Source: Ralstonia sp. RRA (GTDB taxonomy: Bacteria > Pseudomonadota > Gammaproteobacteria > Burkholderiales > Burkholderiaceae). From it: 64,000 bases of DNA. The DNA lies in contig NZ_CP146092.1 of NCBI RefSeq assembly GCF_037023145.1, forward strand, positions 1,054,001 to 1,118,000. The letters are read 5' to 3'. Each line of letters starts with the position of its first letter. Positions within the stretch are counted from its first letter, which is position 1. This document shows positions 53,811 through 62,659 of this stretch, one piece after another. A program made the position numbers and the translations under genes. The notes beneath the pieces were generated by a model. The model was not told the origin of the DNA, did not search any database, and saw only the letters and a list, made by a program, of their open reading frames with translations.

Positions 53811-54551
53811 ATGAGCGGCACCAAGATCCTGGTCGTCGATGACGACGTCGAACTGCGCGACCTGCTGCGCGAATACCTGACCCAGCAGGGCTTTGCCGTG
53901 TCCGTCATGCACGACGGTGATGGCCTGGCCGCCCGGCTCGAGCGCGAGCGCCCGGCGCTCGTGGTGCTTGACCTGATGATGCCCAAGGTGGATGGCCTGT
54001 CGGCCCTGCGCGACCTGCGCGCCCGCAACGACGACGTGCCGGTCATCCTGCTCACCGCTCGCAGTGACGAAATCGACCGCATCATCGGCCTGGAGATCGG
54101 CGCGGATGATTACCTGGGCAAGCCGTTCTCGCCGCGGGAGCTGTTGGCGCGCATCAACGCCGTGCTGCGCCGCCGCCAAGCGGTGCCGGCCTCCGCACCG
54201 GAAGACCGTGACAGCTTCGCGTTCGGCCCGTTCAAGCTCAACTTCCGCATGCGCACGCTGTTTCGCGGCGATCGCGCGCTGTCCATCAGCGACACCGAGT
54301 TTGCGCTGCTCAAGCTGCTGATTGCGCATGCCATGCAGGTGCTGACGCGCGAGCACATCGTCGAGCTGATGTATGGCCCGGGCAGTGGTGTGTCTGACCG
54401 CGGGATCGACGTGCAGATCTGGCGCCTGCGCCGTGTGCTGGACGAGGATGCCCAGCGCCCGCGTTACATCCAGACCGTGCGCGGCCGCGGCTACACCTTT
54501 GTGCCGGACGAGCGGGAAGAGCAGGAAGTGCGCGATGAAGTTCAAGGCTAG
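53811..54551 (+). CDS. OmpR-family response regulator
   Basis: The product has 246 residues. The receiver domain has the acidic pocket (VVDDD), phospho-acceptor Asp54 (VVLDLMMPKVDG) and GADDYLGKPFSPRELLAR. A C-terminal winged helix contains SISDTEFALLKLLIAHAMQV and VSDRGIDVQIWRLRRVL. It is divergent from the efflux operon and overlaps the kinase gene, so it likely controls mdtABC, as BaeR does in E. coli. Confidence 0.92.
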   Translation: MSGTKILVVDDDVELRDLLREYLTQQGFAVSVMHDGDGLAARLERERPALVVLDLMMPKVDGLSALRDLRARNDDVPVILLTARSDEIDRIIGLEIGADDYLGKPFSPRELLARINAVLRRRQAVPASAPEDRDSFAFGPFKLNFRMRTLFRGDRALSISDTEFALLKLLIAHAMQVLTREHIVELMYGPGSGVSDRGIDVQIWRLRRVLDEDAQRPRYIQTVRGRGYTFVPDEREEQEVRDEVQG

Positions 54552-55836
54552 ATTCGATACGCCGCGGTTTGACACCCTTTTTGGCCGGTTGGCCGGGCTG
54601 ATCGTGGTGGTGCTGGTGCTGAGCCATTTTTCGTGGCTTGGCGTGCTGCGTACCGAACGGCGCGAGCGGCAGTACCAGGCGTCGGTTGATCAGATGGCGT
54701 TCCAGTTGCAGGCGTTCCAGGCGGTAATGGAAGGCCACCTGCACGTGAAGCTGCCCGATCTGGTGACCGAAACCAATGACGCGCCCCCCAACGACACGCT
54801 GTCGGCGTCCGACAAATCCGCCGAGCTGGCGCGGCAACTCGCACGCCGCCTGCCTGCCGGCACGGAGCTTCGGCTGGAAGCGTCGGCCACGCCTCGGGTC
54901 TACGTGCGCTTTCCGCAGCGCGACAAATGGATCGCCATGCCGCTCGTATGGGTGCATGCGCCACCTACCATCTCGGCGGTGGTGCCGGGCGTGATGGTGG
55001 TGCTGGCGATTGCCATTGCGTTCTCGTTGTTCGCGGCGTGGCAGATCCAGCGCCCGGTGCGCGCACTGGCCGAGGCTGCCGGTGCACTGGCACGGCGCCG
55101 CTATGTGGCGCCGCTCAAGGAGCGCGGCCCGTACGAGTTGCGCCAGTTGACCGATCAGTTCAACCACATGGCCGCAGACTTGTCCGCCACGGACGAAGAG
55201 CGCAACACCATGCTGGCCGGCATTGCGCATGATCTGAAAACACCGCTCTCACGCCTGCGCCTGCGTGCCGAGATGCTGGCTGACCAGAAGGCCGGCGCCG
55301 GCATCGAGCGCGATGTCGAATCCATGTCGGCCATCGTCGAGCAGTTTCTCGCCTATGCGCAGAGTGGCGACAGCGAGGCACGCGAGGTGGCGGTCGATCG
55401 CCATCTGCGTGGGCTGGTGCAGCCGTTTGCGGAGCAGGGCAAGCATGTTGCGCTGGACTTGCACGCGGGAGACCGCTTCCGCCTCAAGCCGACGCACCTG
55501 GAGCGCATCGTCGTCAATCTGCTCGACAACGCGTTTGCTTACGGTGCGCAGCCCGTCAACGTGTGTACGGCATCGGATGAGCGCGGCTTTACGCTCACGG
55601 TGGAAGACCACGGCGCGGGCATCCCCTCGGCCGATTTTGATCGGGTGATGCGCCCATTCGTCCGCCTGGACCCGGCGCGCGGCGGCAACGCGCACTGCGG
55701 GCTGGGCCTGGCGATTGTCGACCGGCTGGTGCGGCATCTTGGTGGCGACCTGTCGATCGGGCCGGCTGCGAGCGATGCGCCGACGCCGGGTTTTCGCGTC
55801 ACCATGCGGTTTCCCCTGCCAGCTGCGGCAGCCTGA
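54535..55836 (+). CDS. EnvZ-like sensor histidine kinase
   Basis: The product has 433 residues from ATG 54535, inside the end of the regulator gene (17-bp overlap). TM1 (about 20-38), a periplasmic loop (about 40-145), TM2 (about 150-172) and HAMP precede the kinase core. The H-box is AGIAHDLKTPLSRLR, the N-box HLERIVVNLLDNAFAYG, and the G-boxes VEDHGAGIP and GLGLAIVDRL. It senses an envelope or drug signal and phosphorylates the adjacent regulator. Confidence 0.92.
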   Translation: MKFKARFDTPRFDTLFGRLAGLIVVVLVLSHFSWLGVLRTERRERQYQASVDQMAFQLQAFQAVMEGHLHVKLPDLVTETNDAPPNDTLSASDKSAELARQLARRLPAGTELRLEASATPRVYVRFPQRDKWIAMPLVWVHAPPTISAVVPGVMVVLAIAIAFSLFAAWQIQRPVRALAEAAGALARRRYVAPLKERGPYELRQLTDQFNHMAADLSATDEERNTMLAGIAHDLKTPLSRLRLRAEMLADQKAGAGIERDVESMSAIVEQFLAYAQSGDSEAREVAVDRHLRGLVQPFAEQGKHVALDLHAGDRFRLKPTHLERIVVNLLDNAFAYGAQPVNVCTASDERGFTLTVEDHGAGIPSADFDRVMRPFVRLDPARGGNAHCGLGLAIVDRLVRHLGGDLSIGPAASDAPTPGFRVTMRFPLPAAAA

Positions 55837-55931
55837 CCGTCTGACATACGGACCGGCGGTTTCGTAAGCTATCCTTAGGCGGTCAAGCACGCCGGTTGCG
55901 TGCGCAGCACTGGAACCCCGGGAGGAAACGC

Positions 55932-56354
55932 ATGGATCGCGCAGTCTGTCTCGCCACGGTTGTTGAGGATGTCGGCCAAGGCCGCCGCGCTGCCGTTGTT
56001 GCCGCGTTGATGCTGGCAATGGGACTGACGGCCTGCTCGTCGCCGATGCCGCCCTGGCAGCCGCCGCGCACGACCATCCAGCCGGCGCCGCCGCCCATGT
56101 CGTCCCCTGTTTCGCAGCCGCCGGTCGCGCGGCCTTCACCGGTGGTACCGGCCACGCCGCCTGCTGGCACAGCAACGGAGCCGCCGCGCTCCAATGTCGG
56201 CATGGCCAATCCTGCTTCGGAGTATTGCCTGCAGCGTGGTGGGCAGCTTGAGTTTTCCACCCGCGCCAATGGCACCGAAGTTGGCACCTGCGTGAGCCCT
56301 GGCGGAGACGAGTGCGAGGAGTGGGCGTTCCTGCGCGGCAGTTGCACGTGGTAA
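55932..56354 (+). CDS. DUF333-domain lipoprotein
   Basis: The product has 140 residues from ATG 55932, preceded by GGGAGGAAACG. The lipobox is LTAC (Cys35). A long Pro-rich linker follows, then a C-terminal DUF333 unit with paired Cys (EYCLQRGGQLEF, VGTCVSPGGDECEEWAFLRG, SC). The domain occurs in putative haemolysins and small envelope proteins and its role is unknown. It follows the kinase gene by about 95 bp and may be co-transcribed. Confidence 0.83.
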   Translation: MDRAVCLATVVEDVGQGRRAAVVAALMLAMGLTACSSPMPPWQPPRTTIQPAPPPMSSPVSQPPVARPSPVVPATPPAGTATEPPRSNVGMANPASEYCLQRGGQLEFSTRANGTEVGTCVSPGGDECEEWAFLRGSCTW

Positions 56355-56375
56355 CGCGTCGCGCACCATGAAAAC

Positions 56376-56404
56376 AGGGCCGCAGATGCGGCCCTTTGTT
56401 TTTG
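56376..56404 (+). terminator. Intrinsic terminator after the DUF333 gene
   Basis: AGGGCCGC-agat-GCGGCCCT is followed by TTGTTTTT, 21 bp past the stop and between convergent genes. Confidence 0.85.
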
Positions 56405-56427
56405 CGTTCGCGAGGCGTCGCGCGTGC

Positions 56428-58122
56428 TTACCGGCGCGCTACCACCACCTTGTCGGCGGATTCGGCCACCAGGCGCATCGGTACGCCAGCGGCTTGCAGC
56501 TTTTGCCATGTCATGCGACGCATGAAGGCGTAGGCGGGCGGGCCGTCGGTCCAGCGCTTGATCCATTCGTCCGTGGTGGCGACCACCTTGTTCGGCTCCA
56601 GGCCGGCGCCCATTTCCAGCTCGTCAAAACCGGAAACCAGCGTCATCGGGCGGCCCAGGTAGTAGATGGCGGTCTGGTCCAGCCACTCGACCGAGTAGAA
56701 CGGCATCTCGGCGGGAATCGGCCCGACGGCGTGTTGCGTCTTCTCGATGACGTCACGCGCGGAAAGCGCATCGCGGAAGATCTCGGTTGCGTTGAGCACG
56801 CGATCCCAGCAGAACAGGGCGGAGAGCGACAGCACGATCACCGCCAGCGTGTGCCGCTGCCAGCGCAGGGCCGCCAATGCTGCCACCGTGCCGATGGCCA
56901 GCATGGCCATCACACTGCGCAGTACCGGCATGGCTTGCGCCACTTGCTCGGCCGGCATCTTGGCGCCCGCCTTGGCGCCAATCAGGGGCACCGCAAACCA
57001 CAGCCCGATGGCGACCAGCAGGTTCACGCCCAGCGCCCATGCCACGGCGCGGGTCGGCATCTTCTCCAGTGCCAGCGCCAGGATGATCGCCAACGCAGGG
57101 AAGGCCGGCACGATGTAGCCCGGCAGCTTGGAGCTCGAGACCGAGAAGAACAGGAAGATCATCGCCGTCCAGGCGATCGACCAGCGCATCAGATCGAACT
57201 CCCGCGTGCCGACAAACAGATCGGCCACGCGCCCAATGCGTCTGCCAATTGCCGTGAAGAGCAGTGGCGTCCACGGCAGCAGCCCGGCTGCACCCACCGC
57301 GATGAAGTACCACCACTTGCCGCTGCGATGGTGCTCGTTGGTGAGGAAGCGCTGGAAGTGCTCGTGGATAAAGAAGAAATCGAAAAACTCGGGATTGCGC
57401 TGCTGCACGATCACGAACCAGGGCACCGTGGCGATCAGGTACAGCGCCAGACCCGGCAGCCAATGCATGCGGCGGATCAGCGCCCAGTTGCGCGTCATCA
57501 GCAGGTAGGCCACACCGATCAGCCCTGGCAGCACCAGCCCGATCAGGCCTTTGGTGAGCGTGGCGCCAGCCAGCGCCAGCCACACCACCAGCATCCAGCC
57601 CAGACGCCCACCACGCGATGCGCCTGGCCGTTGCGCCAGCGCGAAACCGCACGCGCCAACGGTCAGGAAGAAGCCCACGCCCATGTCGAGCGTGATGACC
57701 TGTCCGAACAGCAGATACAGCAACGACGAGGCGAGGATCGCCGCGCCCGTTGCCGCCGCGCGTCCACCGCGGTAGACCGCCAGCGTCCACGCCGTCATGA
57801 CGATGCCGCCCAGGCCGAACAGCAGCGGCCACAGGCGCGCACCCCAGGCATTGATGCCGAACGCCTGGAAGGTGGCGGCCGTCGTCCAGTACTGCAGGGG
57901 CGGCTTTTCGAAATACTTGAGATCGTTCAGGCGCGGTGTCACCCAATCGCCCGAGACCACCATCTCGCGAGGGATCTCCGCATAGCGGCCCTCATCGGGG
58001 CGGAACAGGGTGGAGCGCTGGAACAGGTCGTCCGTCCACAGCGCGAGGAACATGGCGATGAGCGCAACGACAATCAGCGCCATCCAAGGCGAGCGGCGGG
58101 AGGGAGTAATGCGGGATTCCAT
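56428..58122 (-). CDS. ArnT-like/PMT-family membrane glycosyltransferase
   Basis: The product has 564 residues and about 12 membrane helices. The first periplasmic loop has LFRPDEGRYAEIPREMV and SGDWVTPRLNDLKYFEKPPL, the catalytic region of ArnT/PMT (GT83/39) enzymes. These transfer a sugar, 4-amino-arabinose in ArnT, from a polyprenyl carrier to lipid A or another acceptor at the periplasmic face. With pagL 12 kb away it suggests lipid A remodelling. The donor sugar cannot be read from sequence and no other arn gene is here. Confidence 0.87.
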   Translation of the reverse strand: MESRITPSRRSPWMALIVVALIAMFLALWTDDLFQRSTLFRPDEGRYAEIPREMVVSGDWVTPRLNDLKYFEKPPLQYWTTAATFQAFGINAWGARLWPLLFGLGGIVMTAWTLAVYRGGRAAATGAAILASSLLYLLFGQVITLDMGVGFFLTVGACGFALAQRPGASRGGRLGWMLVVWLALAGATLTKGLIGLVLPGLIGVAYLLMTRNWALIRRMHWLPGLALYLIATVPWFVIVQQRNPEFFDFFFIHEHFQRFLTNEHHRSGKWWYFIAVGAAGLLPWTPLLFTAIGRRIGRVADLFVGTREFDLMRWSIAWTAMIFLFFSVSSSKLPGYIVPAFPALAIILALALEKMPTRAVAWALGVNLLVAIGLWFAVPLIGAKAGAKMPAEQVAQAMPVLRSVMAMLAIGTVAALAALRWQRHTLAVIVLSLSALFCWDRVLNATEIFRDALSARDVIEKTQHAVGPIPAEMPFYSVEWLDQTAIYYLGRPMTLVSGFDELEMGAGLEPNKVVATTDEWIKRWTDGPPAYAFMRRMTWQKLQAAGVPMRLVAESADKVVVARR

Positions 58123-58214
58123 GCTGGGGTGAACTTCGCGGGCACGGTCGGAAAGGCTAGGATTCTAGTCCATGCCGGGTTAGCGCACGGTTAGCCGCTG
58201 GCATATGGCTTGCA

Positions 58215-59213
58215 ATGGCCGAATCCTCCCAATCCCCCAACGCAATTCGCCCCATGAGCAAGACCAAGCTCGACACCTACCTCAACGACCGCCTCGACTG
58301 GAATTTGCTGCGTACCTTCCTCGCCATTGCGCGGGAACGCAGCATCAGCCGTGCCGCAACACGCCTGCACCTGACGCAGCCCGCCGTGAGCCAGGCACTC
58401 AAGCGGCTCGAAGACCAGCTCGGCCTGCAACTGATCGATCGCCAGGCCAACCCGATTGAGATTACCCGCGCGGGCGAGGAAGTCCGCCAGATTGCCGAAG
58501 AGGTCTACGGCACCATCTCGCGCCTGTCGCAAGCCAGCGGAGAGGGTGGGCACGAGATTGCCGGCATGGTGCGTGTGGCCATCGTCAGCGGCTTGGACTT
58601 TCCTGACTACGACGCGTTTCTCGGGCGCTTCCACCGAGACTATCCGCGCATCGAACTCGAATGCCAGGAAATGCGTAGCGCCGATGTGGTGCGCAGCCTG
58701 GAGCTGCGCACGGCCACGCTGGGCCTGTCACCCAAGCGCGCGCTGCCCAAGAAGATCGAGCACCGGCTGTTCTTGCGCCAGCGCTACGCCTTGTTCTGCG
58801 GGCAGTACCACCCGCTGTTCGGCAAGGCGGATGTGCAGATTGCCGATCTGGCTGGCGAGAAATTCGTCTCCTTCACTGGGGACAAGATTGGCGATCCGCT
58901 TTCGATGCTGACGTTCTTCCGCGACGAGATGGGCCTGACGGGCCAAGTGGTTGGCTCGTCATCGAGCATGTGGGAAGTGCGGCGGCTGATCGTGGCGGGA
59001 TTCGGCATCGGTTGCCTGCCCGAGCACGTGGCGCAGGACGACGTGGAGCAGGGCCGTCTGCAACGCTTGCCACCCGAAGGCGGCGTGGCCGATGTCGACA
59101 TGCACCTGCTCTGGATGGCCGACCGCAAGTTCAGCGCGGCGGAAGCGGCATTCCTGGAAGCGCTGCATCGCTTTATCGATGCGCGCTATCCGGAAACAGC
59201 GGGTAGTCAGTAA
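58215..59213 (+). CDS. LysR-family transcriptional regulator
   Basis: The product has 332 residues; an ATG at 58254 gives a shorter N-terminus. The HTH is LRTFLAIARERSISRAATRL, HLTQPAVSQALKRLEDQLG. The effector domain carries the usual two Rossmann lobes (IVSGLDFPDYDAFLGRFHRD, IVAGFGIGCLPEHVAQ). Its 3' end overlaps the convergent dehydrogenase gene by 7 bp. It is divergent from the ArnT-like gene. The target may be the leftward cluster at 59.2-62.3 kb. Confidence 0.9.
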   Translation: MAESSQSPNAIRPMSKTKLDTYLNDRLDWNLLRTFLAIARERSISRAATRLHLTQPAVSQALKRLEDQLGLQLIDRQANPIEITRAGEEVRQIAEEVYGTISRLSQASGEGGHEIAGMVRVAIVSGLDFPDYDAFLGRFHRDYPRIELECQEMRSADVVRSLELRTATLGLSPKRALPKKIEHRLFLRQRYALFCGQYHPLFGKADVQIADLAGEKFVSFTGDKIGDPLSMLTFFRDEMGLTGQVVGSSSSMWEVRRLIVAGFGIGCLPEHVAQDDVEQGRLQRLPPEGGVADVDMHLLWMADRKFSAAEAAFLEALHRFIDARYPETAGSQ

Positions 59214-60133
59214 CCGCGCGAGACGTCGACGACGTTGGCGAGCGCCTCGCCGTTGAGCAGGCGCCGCACATTCTGTGCGACCTGTACGCCAATCGTGTCA
59301 GCGCTGGCGACCGACGCCATGTGCGGCGTGACAATCAGGTTGGTTGCGCGCCAGAGTGGGTCATCCGCCGGCAGCGGCTCGTTGGGGAACACGTCGACGA
59401 TGGCGCCGCCGAGGTGCCCGCTTTGCAGCGCTTCCAGCAGATCGGCCGCGACAAGATGTTCACCGCGCCCCACATGAATCAGCCTGGCGCCGGGCTTGAG
59501 CCGCGCGAAGGTGTTGCCATTCAGCAGGCCGCGCGTCGCATCGGTGAGCGGCAGCAGGCAGATCAGGATGTCGGTCCCTTCCAGGAACATCGGCAGGCCA
59601 GCCTCGCCGCAATACACGCCAATGCCCGGCAGATCACGCGATTGCCGCGCCCAGCCGCGCACGTTGAAGCCGAGACGGTGCAGTTCTCCTGCTACGTGCG
59701 AGCCGATCTCTCCCAGGCCCATCACGCCGACGGTGCAGGTTGACGGATGCTGCTGCGCCGGCCGGAACCACGTTGCGCTGCGCTGGTTGGCCAGCACGCG
59801 GTGCAACTGCCGGTGGAAATGCAGCACGCCCCAGGTGATGAACTCCGCCATGCCACGCGCGTGCTGTGGGTCGACCACGCGGCACAGCGGCACGGTGGGC
59901 AAGGTGGGATCAACAAGGATGTTGTCGACGCCGGCCGCAATGCTGTGCACAAGGCGCACGTGCGGCATCGCGGCGATGGCGCCTTCCGGTGGGTTCCAGC
60001 AGACAGCGACTTCCGCATCCTGCGCGGCGGGCTCGCCGTACATGCGCACGTCCAGTTCCGGGGCCGCGCGCAGGATGGAGGACACCAGGTGCGACATGTC
60101 GTAGTCGCGGCTGATGAGGGCGAGGGTGGTCAT
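59207..60133 (-). CDS. ghrA: D-2-hydroxyacid dehydrogenase (glyoxylate/hydroxypyruvate reductase A-like)
   Basis: The product has 308 residues. Rossmann motif VGVMGLGEIGSHVAGEL (about 135-150) is followed by catalytic Arg in HVGRGEHL, Glu in FPNEPLP and His in VTPHMAS. It reduces a 2-keto acid with NAD(P)H, or the reverse. It lies 3 bp after the class II aldolase gene and is therefore in the same operon. Confidence 0.88.
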   Translation of the reverse strand: MTTLALISRDYDMSHLVSSILRAAPELDVRMYGEPAAQDAEVAVCWNPPEGAIAAMPHVRLVHSIAAGVDNILVDPTLPTVPLCRVVDPQHARGMAEFITWGVLHFHRQLHRVLANQRSATWFRPAQQHPSTCTVGVMGLGEIGSHVAGELHRLGFNVRGWARQSRDLPGIGVYCGEAGLPMFLEGTDILICLLPLTDATRGLLNGNTFARLKPGARLIHVGRGEHLVAADLLEALQSGHLGGAIVDVFPNEPLPADDPLWRATNLIVTPHMASVASADTIGVQVAQNVRRLLNGEALANVVDVSRGY

Positions 60134-60136
60134 ACG

Positions 60137-60961
60137 TCAGCTCCGGTAGTCGGAGCGGGAGGTGTCGATCAGCCGCAGCGCCGCAAGCCATGCACGGCGT
60201 GCGATGACGGGCGACTCTTCCCGATTGAACTGCGCGGCGGTGCGTTGGCGCACCTCTTCCGGCGGAAAGCGCAGCGGCGTACCCCCGGCCAGCGCCTGGA
60301 TCTGTGCCTGGCAAGCGCGTTCGAGAAAGTAGATCTCGTGGAATGCATCCGCGGCTGTGTTGCCACCCGCCAGCAGACCGTGGTTGCGCAGGATCATCGC
60401 CTTGTGCTGGCCGAAATCACACACGAGGCGTTCGCGCTCGCCCAGGTCCAGCGCGATGCCCTCGTAGTCGTGATACGCGAGCTTGCCGTAGAACTTCAGC
60501 GCGTGTTGACTGATCGGTAGCAGGCCATGCTCTTGCGCAGAGACCGCAATGCCCGCCGCCGTGTGCGTGTGCACCACGAAATGCAGGTCCTCACGCGCGG
60601 CGTGGATGGCTGAGTGGATCGTGAAACCAGCTGCATTGACGGCGTAGTGCTCTGGGTCCGCATCAGCGCGTTCGTCGATGACGTTGCCGTCCAGATCGAT
60701 CTTCACGAGATCCGACGCGCGCATCTCGCCAAACAGCACGCCGTAGCGGTTGATGAGGAAGGTCGGGCGTCCGTTCTCGTCGGGCAGGCGCGCGGTGATG
60801 TGCGTGTCGATCATGTCCGTCATGCGGAAATGGTCGATCAGCCGGTACAGCGCGGCGAGGTCGGTGCGGACCTGCCATTCGGCTTCAGAGAACGCCGCCG
60901 GGCGGCGCGTGTGCAGCGAAACGTGTTGGGCTTCCATGGGAATGCGTGTGAGGGAAGACAT
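60137..60961 (-). CDS. Class II aldolase/adducin-family protein
   Basis: The product has 274 residues from ATG 60961, overlapping the MFS stop by 1-4 bp. Zinc ligands are in VVHTHTAAG and the third His in LRNHGLLAGG. YRLIDHFRMTDMIDTHITAR is typical of the family, which cleaves or decarboxylates phosphorylated or short hydroxy acids. The substrate is not predictable. An alternative start lies at 60937. Confidence 0.88.
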   Translation of the reverse strand: MSSLTRIPMEAQHVSLHTRRPAAFSEAEWQVRTDLAALYRLIDHFRMTDMIDTHITARLPDENGRPTFLINRYGVLFGEMRASDLVKIDLDGNVIDERADADPEHYAVNAAGFTIHSAIHAAREDLHFVVHTHTAAGIAVSAQEHGLLPISQHALKFYGKLAYHDYEGIALDLGERERLVCDFGQHKAMILRNHGLLAGGNTAADAFHEIYFLERACQAQIQALAGGTPLRFPPEEVRQRTAAQFNREESPVIARRAWLAALRLIDTSRSDYRS

Positions 60962-62280
60962 CAGTTCGTGGCAAGTGCGGCTGCTTGTTCTGGCTGCTTG
61001 CCGTCGCGATAGCGGCCCAGGCCGATGATGCCGATGAGCGAGATCGCGGAAAGGACGGTGAAGAACAGCGCCAGCGGTAGCCATTCGCCCTTGTAGCGCT
61101 CGGCCAGCATCGTGCCGATCAGCGGCGTGGTGCCGCCCGCGATCATGGTGCAGACCTGATAGGCGATCGAAATACCGGAGTAGCGCACGCGCGTCGGGAA
61201 TGCCGGCGTCATGAAGCCCGCAATCACCGCATACACGGCCGACAGCGTGACCACCGCCAGCGTGATGCCTGCCACCATCGCCACGGGGTTCTGCGTGCTC
61301 ACCAGCAGGAACATCGGATACGGCGTGAGCATCGAGATGAACGCGGCCCACGTCAGGAAACGCGTATCGCCGTAGCGTTGCGCCAGCAGCGCCGACACCG
61401 GCTGCGACAGCAACTGCAGGATCGTCACGACGAACAGGCAATCGAGAATCAACGCCTTCGACATGCCCAGGTACGTGGTCACGTACGAGATCATGAACGT
61501 GTTGGTGAAGAAGAAGCCCGCCGAGCCGATCGTGGTGGCCATGGCCGCCAGCACGATCGGGCGCCACGCCGTGCGCAGCACTTCGCCCACCGGGTTCTTG
61601 AGCACCTCGTTGTTCTGCTTCATGCGCTCGAACTCAGGCGATTCCTTCACGCCCATGCGGATCGCCACCCCCACCAGCAGCAGGATGAAGCTCGCCAGGA
61701 ACGGCAAGCGCCAGCCCCACGTGATGAAGCTCTCATGATCGAGCGACGACACCAGCCGGAACGACAGCAGCGACAGGATCAACCCCACCGGGCTGCCCAT
61801 CTGTGGGAACGACGCAAAGAACACGCGCTTGGCTTTCGGTGCGTGTTCACTCGCCATCAGCACCGCGCCGCCCCATTCGCCGCCCACCGCAATGCCCTGC
61901 AGCACGCGCAGCAGCACCAGCAGGATCGGCGCCCAGACGCCGATGGTCGCGTAGCCCGGCAGCAGGCCGATGCCCGTGGTGGCAATGCCCATCAGGAACA
62001 TCGTCACCAGCAGCATTTTCTTGCGGCCGATGCGGTCGCCCAGATGGCCGAACACGGCACCCGACAGCGGCCGCGCGATAAAGCCCACAAAGAACGTCGC
62101 GAACGACGCCATCGTGCTCAGGAAGTGGTTGCTGCTCGGGAAGAACACCTCGCCAAGCACGAGCGCCGCGGCGGTGGCGTAGGTGTAGTAGTCGTAGAAC
62201 TCGACGGCGGTGCCGATGAAGGCGGCGGTGGCCGCGCGCACCGGCTGGTGCGTCACCGTGGATGGTTGTGCTGCTGACAT
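60961..62280 (-). CDS. MFS transporter, metabolite:H+ symporter (MHS) family
   Basis: The product has 439 residues from ATG 62280, preceded by AAAGGAGGACG. TAVEFYDYYTYATAAALVLG, the loop-2 motif GHLGDRIGRKKMLLVTM and RVLQGIAVGGEWGGAVLMAS are diagnostic of the KgtP/ShiA/ProP-like MHS group. It likely imports an organic acid. It is first gene of the leftward aldolase-dehydrogenase operon and divergent from the M20 hydrolase. Confidence 0.9.
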   Translation of the reverse strand: MSAAQPSTVTHQPVRAATAAFIGTAVEFYDYYTYATAAALVLGEVFFPSSNHFLSTMASFATFFVGFIARPLSGAVFGHLGDRIGRKKMLLVTMFLMGIATTGIGLLPGYATIGVWAPILLVLLRVLQGIAVGGEWGGAVLMASEHAPKAKRVFFASFPQMGSPVGLILSLLSFRLVSSLDHESFITWGWRLPFLASFILLLVGVAIRMGVKESPEFERMKQNNEVLKNPVGEVLRTAWRPIVLAAMATTIGSAGFFFTNTFMISYVTTYLGMSKALILDCLFVVTILQLLSQPVSALLAQRYGDTRFLTWAAFISMLTPYPMFLLVSTQNPVAMVAGITLAVVTLSAVYAVIAGFMTPAFPTRVRYSGISIAYQVCTMIAGGTTPLIGTMLAERYKGEWLPLALFFTVLSAISLIGIIGLGRYRDGKQPEQAAALATN

Positions 62281-62659
62281 GGGGCGTCCTCCTTTATTGG
62301 GCGTGCCCGCCGCCACGCCGCCGGCGTTCGTGCGCCGGTCTGTGCCGTGGAGGCGGGGTGTCGGTCGTCAGCCGATGCTGCCATTTATGCGCATCCACGC
62401 AGATGCCGGCAAATTCGCATTTTTGATTCCCCGTATTAGCCGTGCTTATGCCCTTGGGTTGGGCGCTGGCCGCTGTGATTGCGCCATCGCGGTGCGAGCG
62501 CTTGGCAGATCCATGACCTCATGCATGCTTCGCGCCAACGGTATTTGCCTGATTTATATGCCGGATAAACATTCGCAATTTGACGCGTCTTCTCCCGCTG
62601 CCAGATAAAGACGCCCAGATGCGCCGAGCCGGTCGGCGTGCATGCGAAGGAATGGAGAC
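62281..62659. other. Divergent control region, no gene
   Basis: This lies between the MHS transporter and the M20 hydrolase. ATTCGCATTTTTGA (62413-62426) and ATTCGCAATTTGA (62571-62583) are similar direct repeats. No coding frame is credible. Confidence 0.5.
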
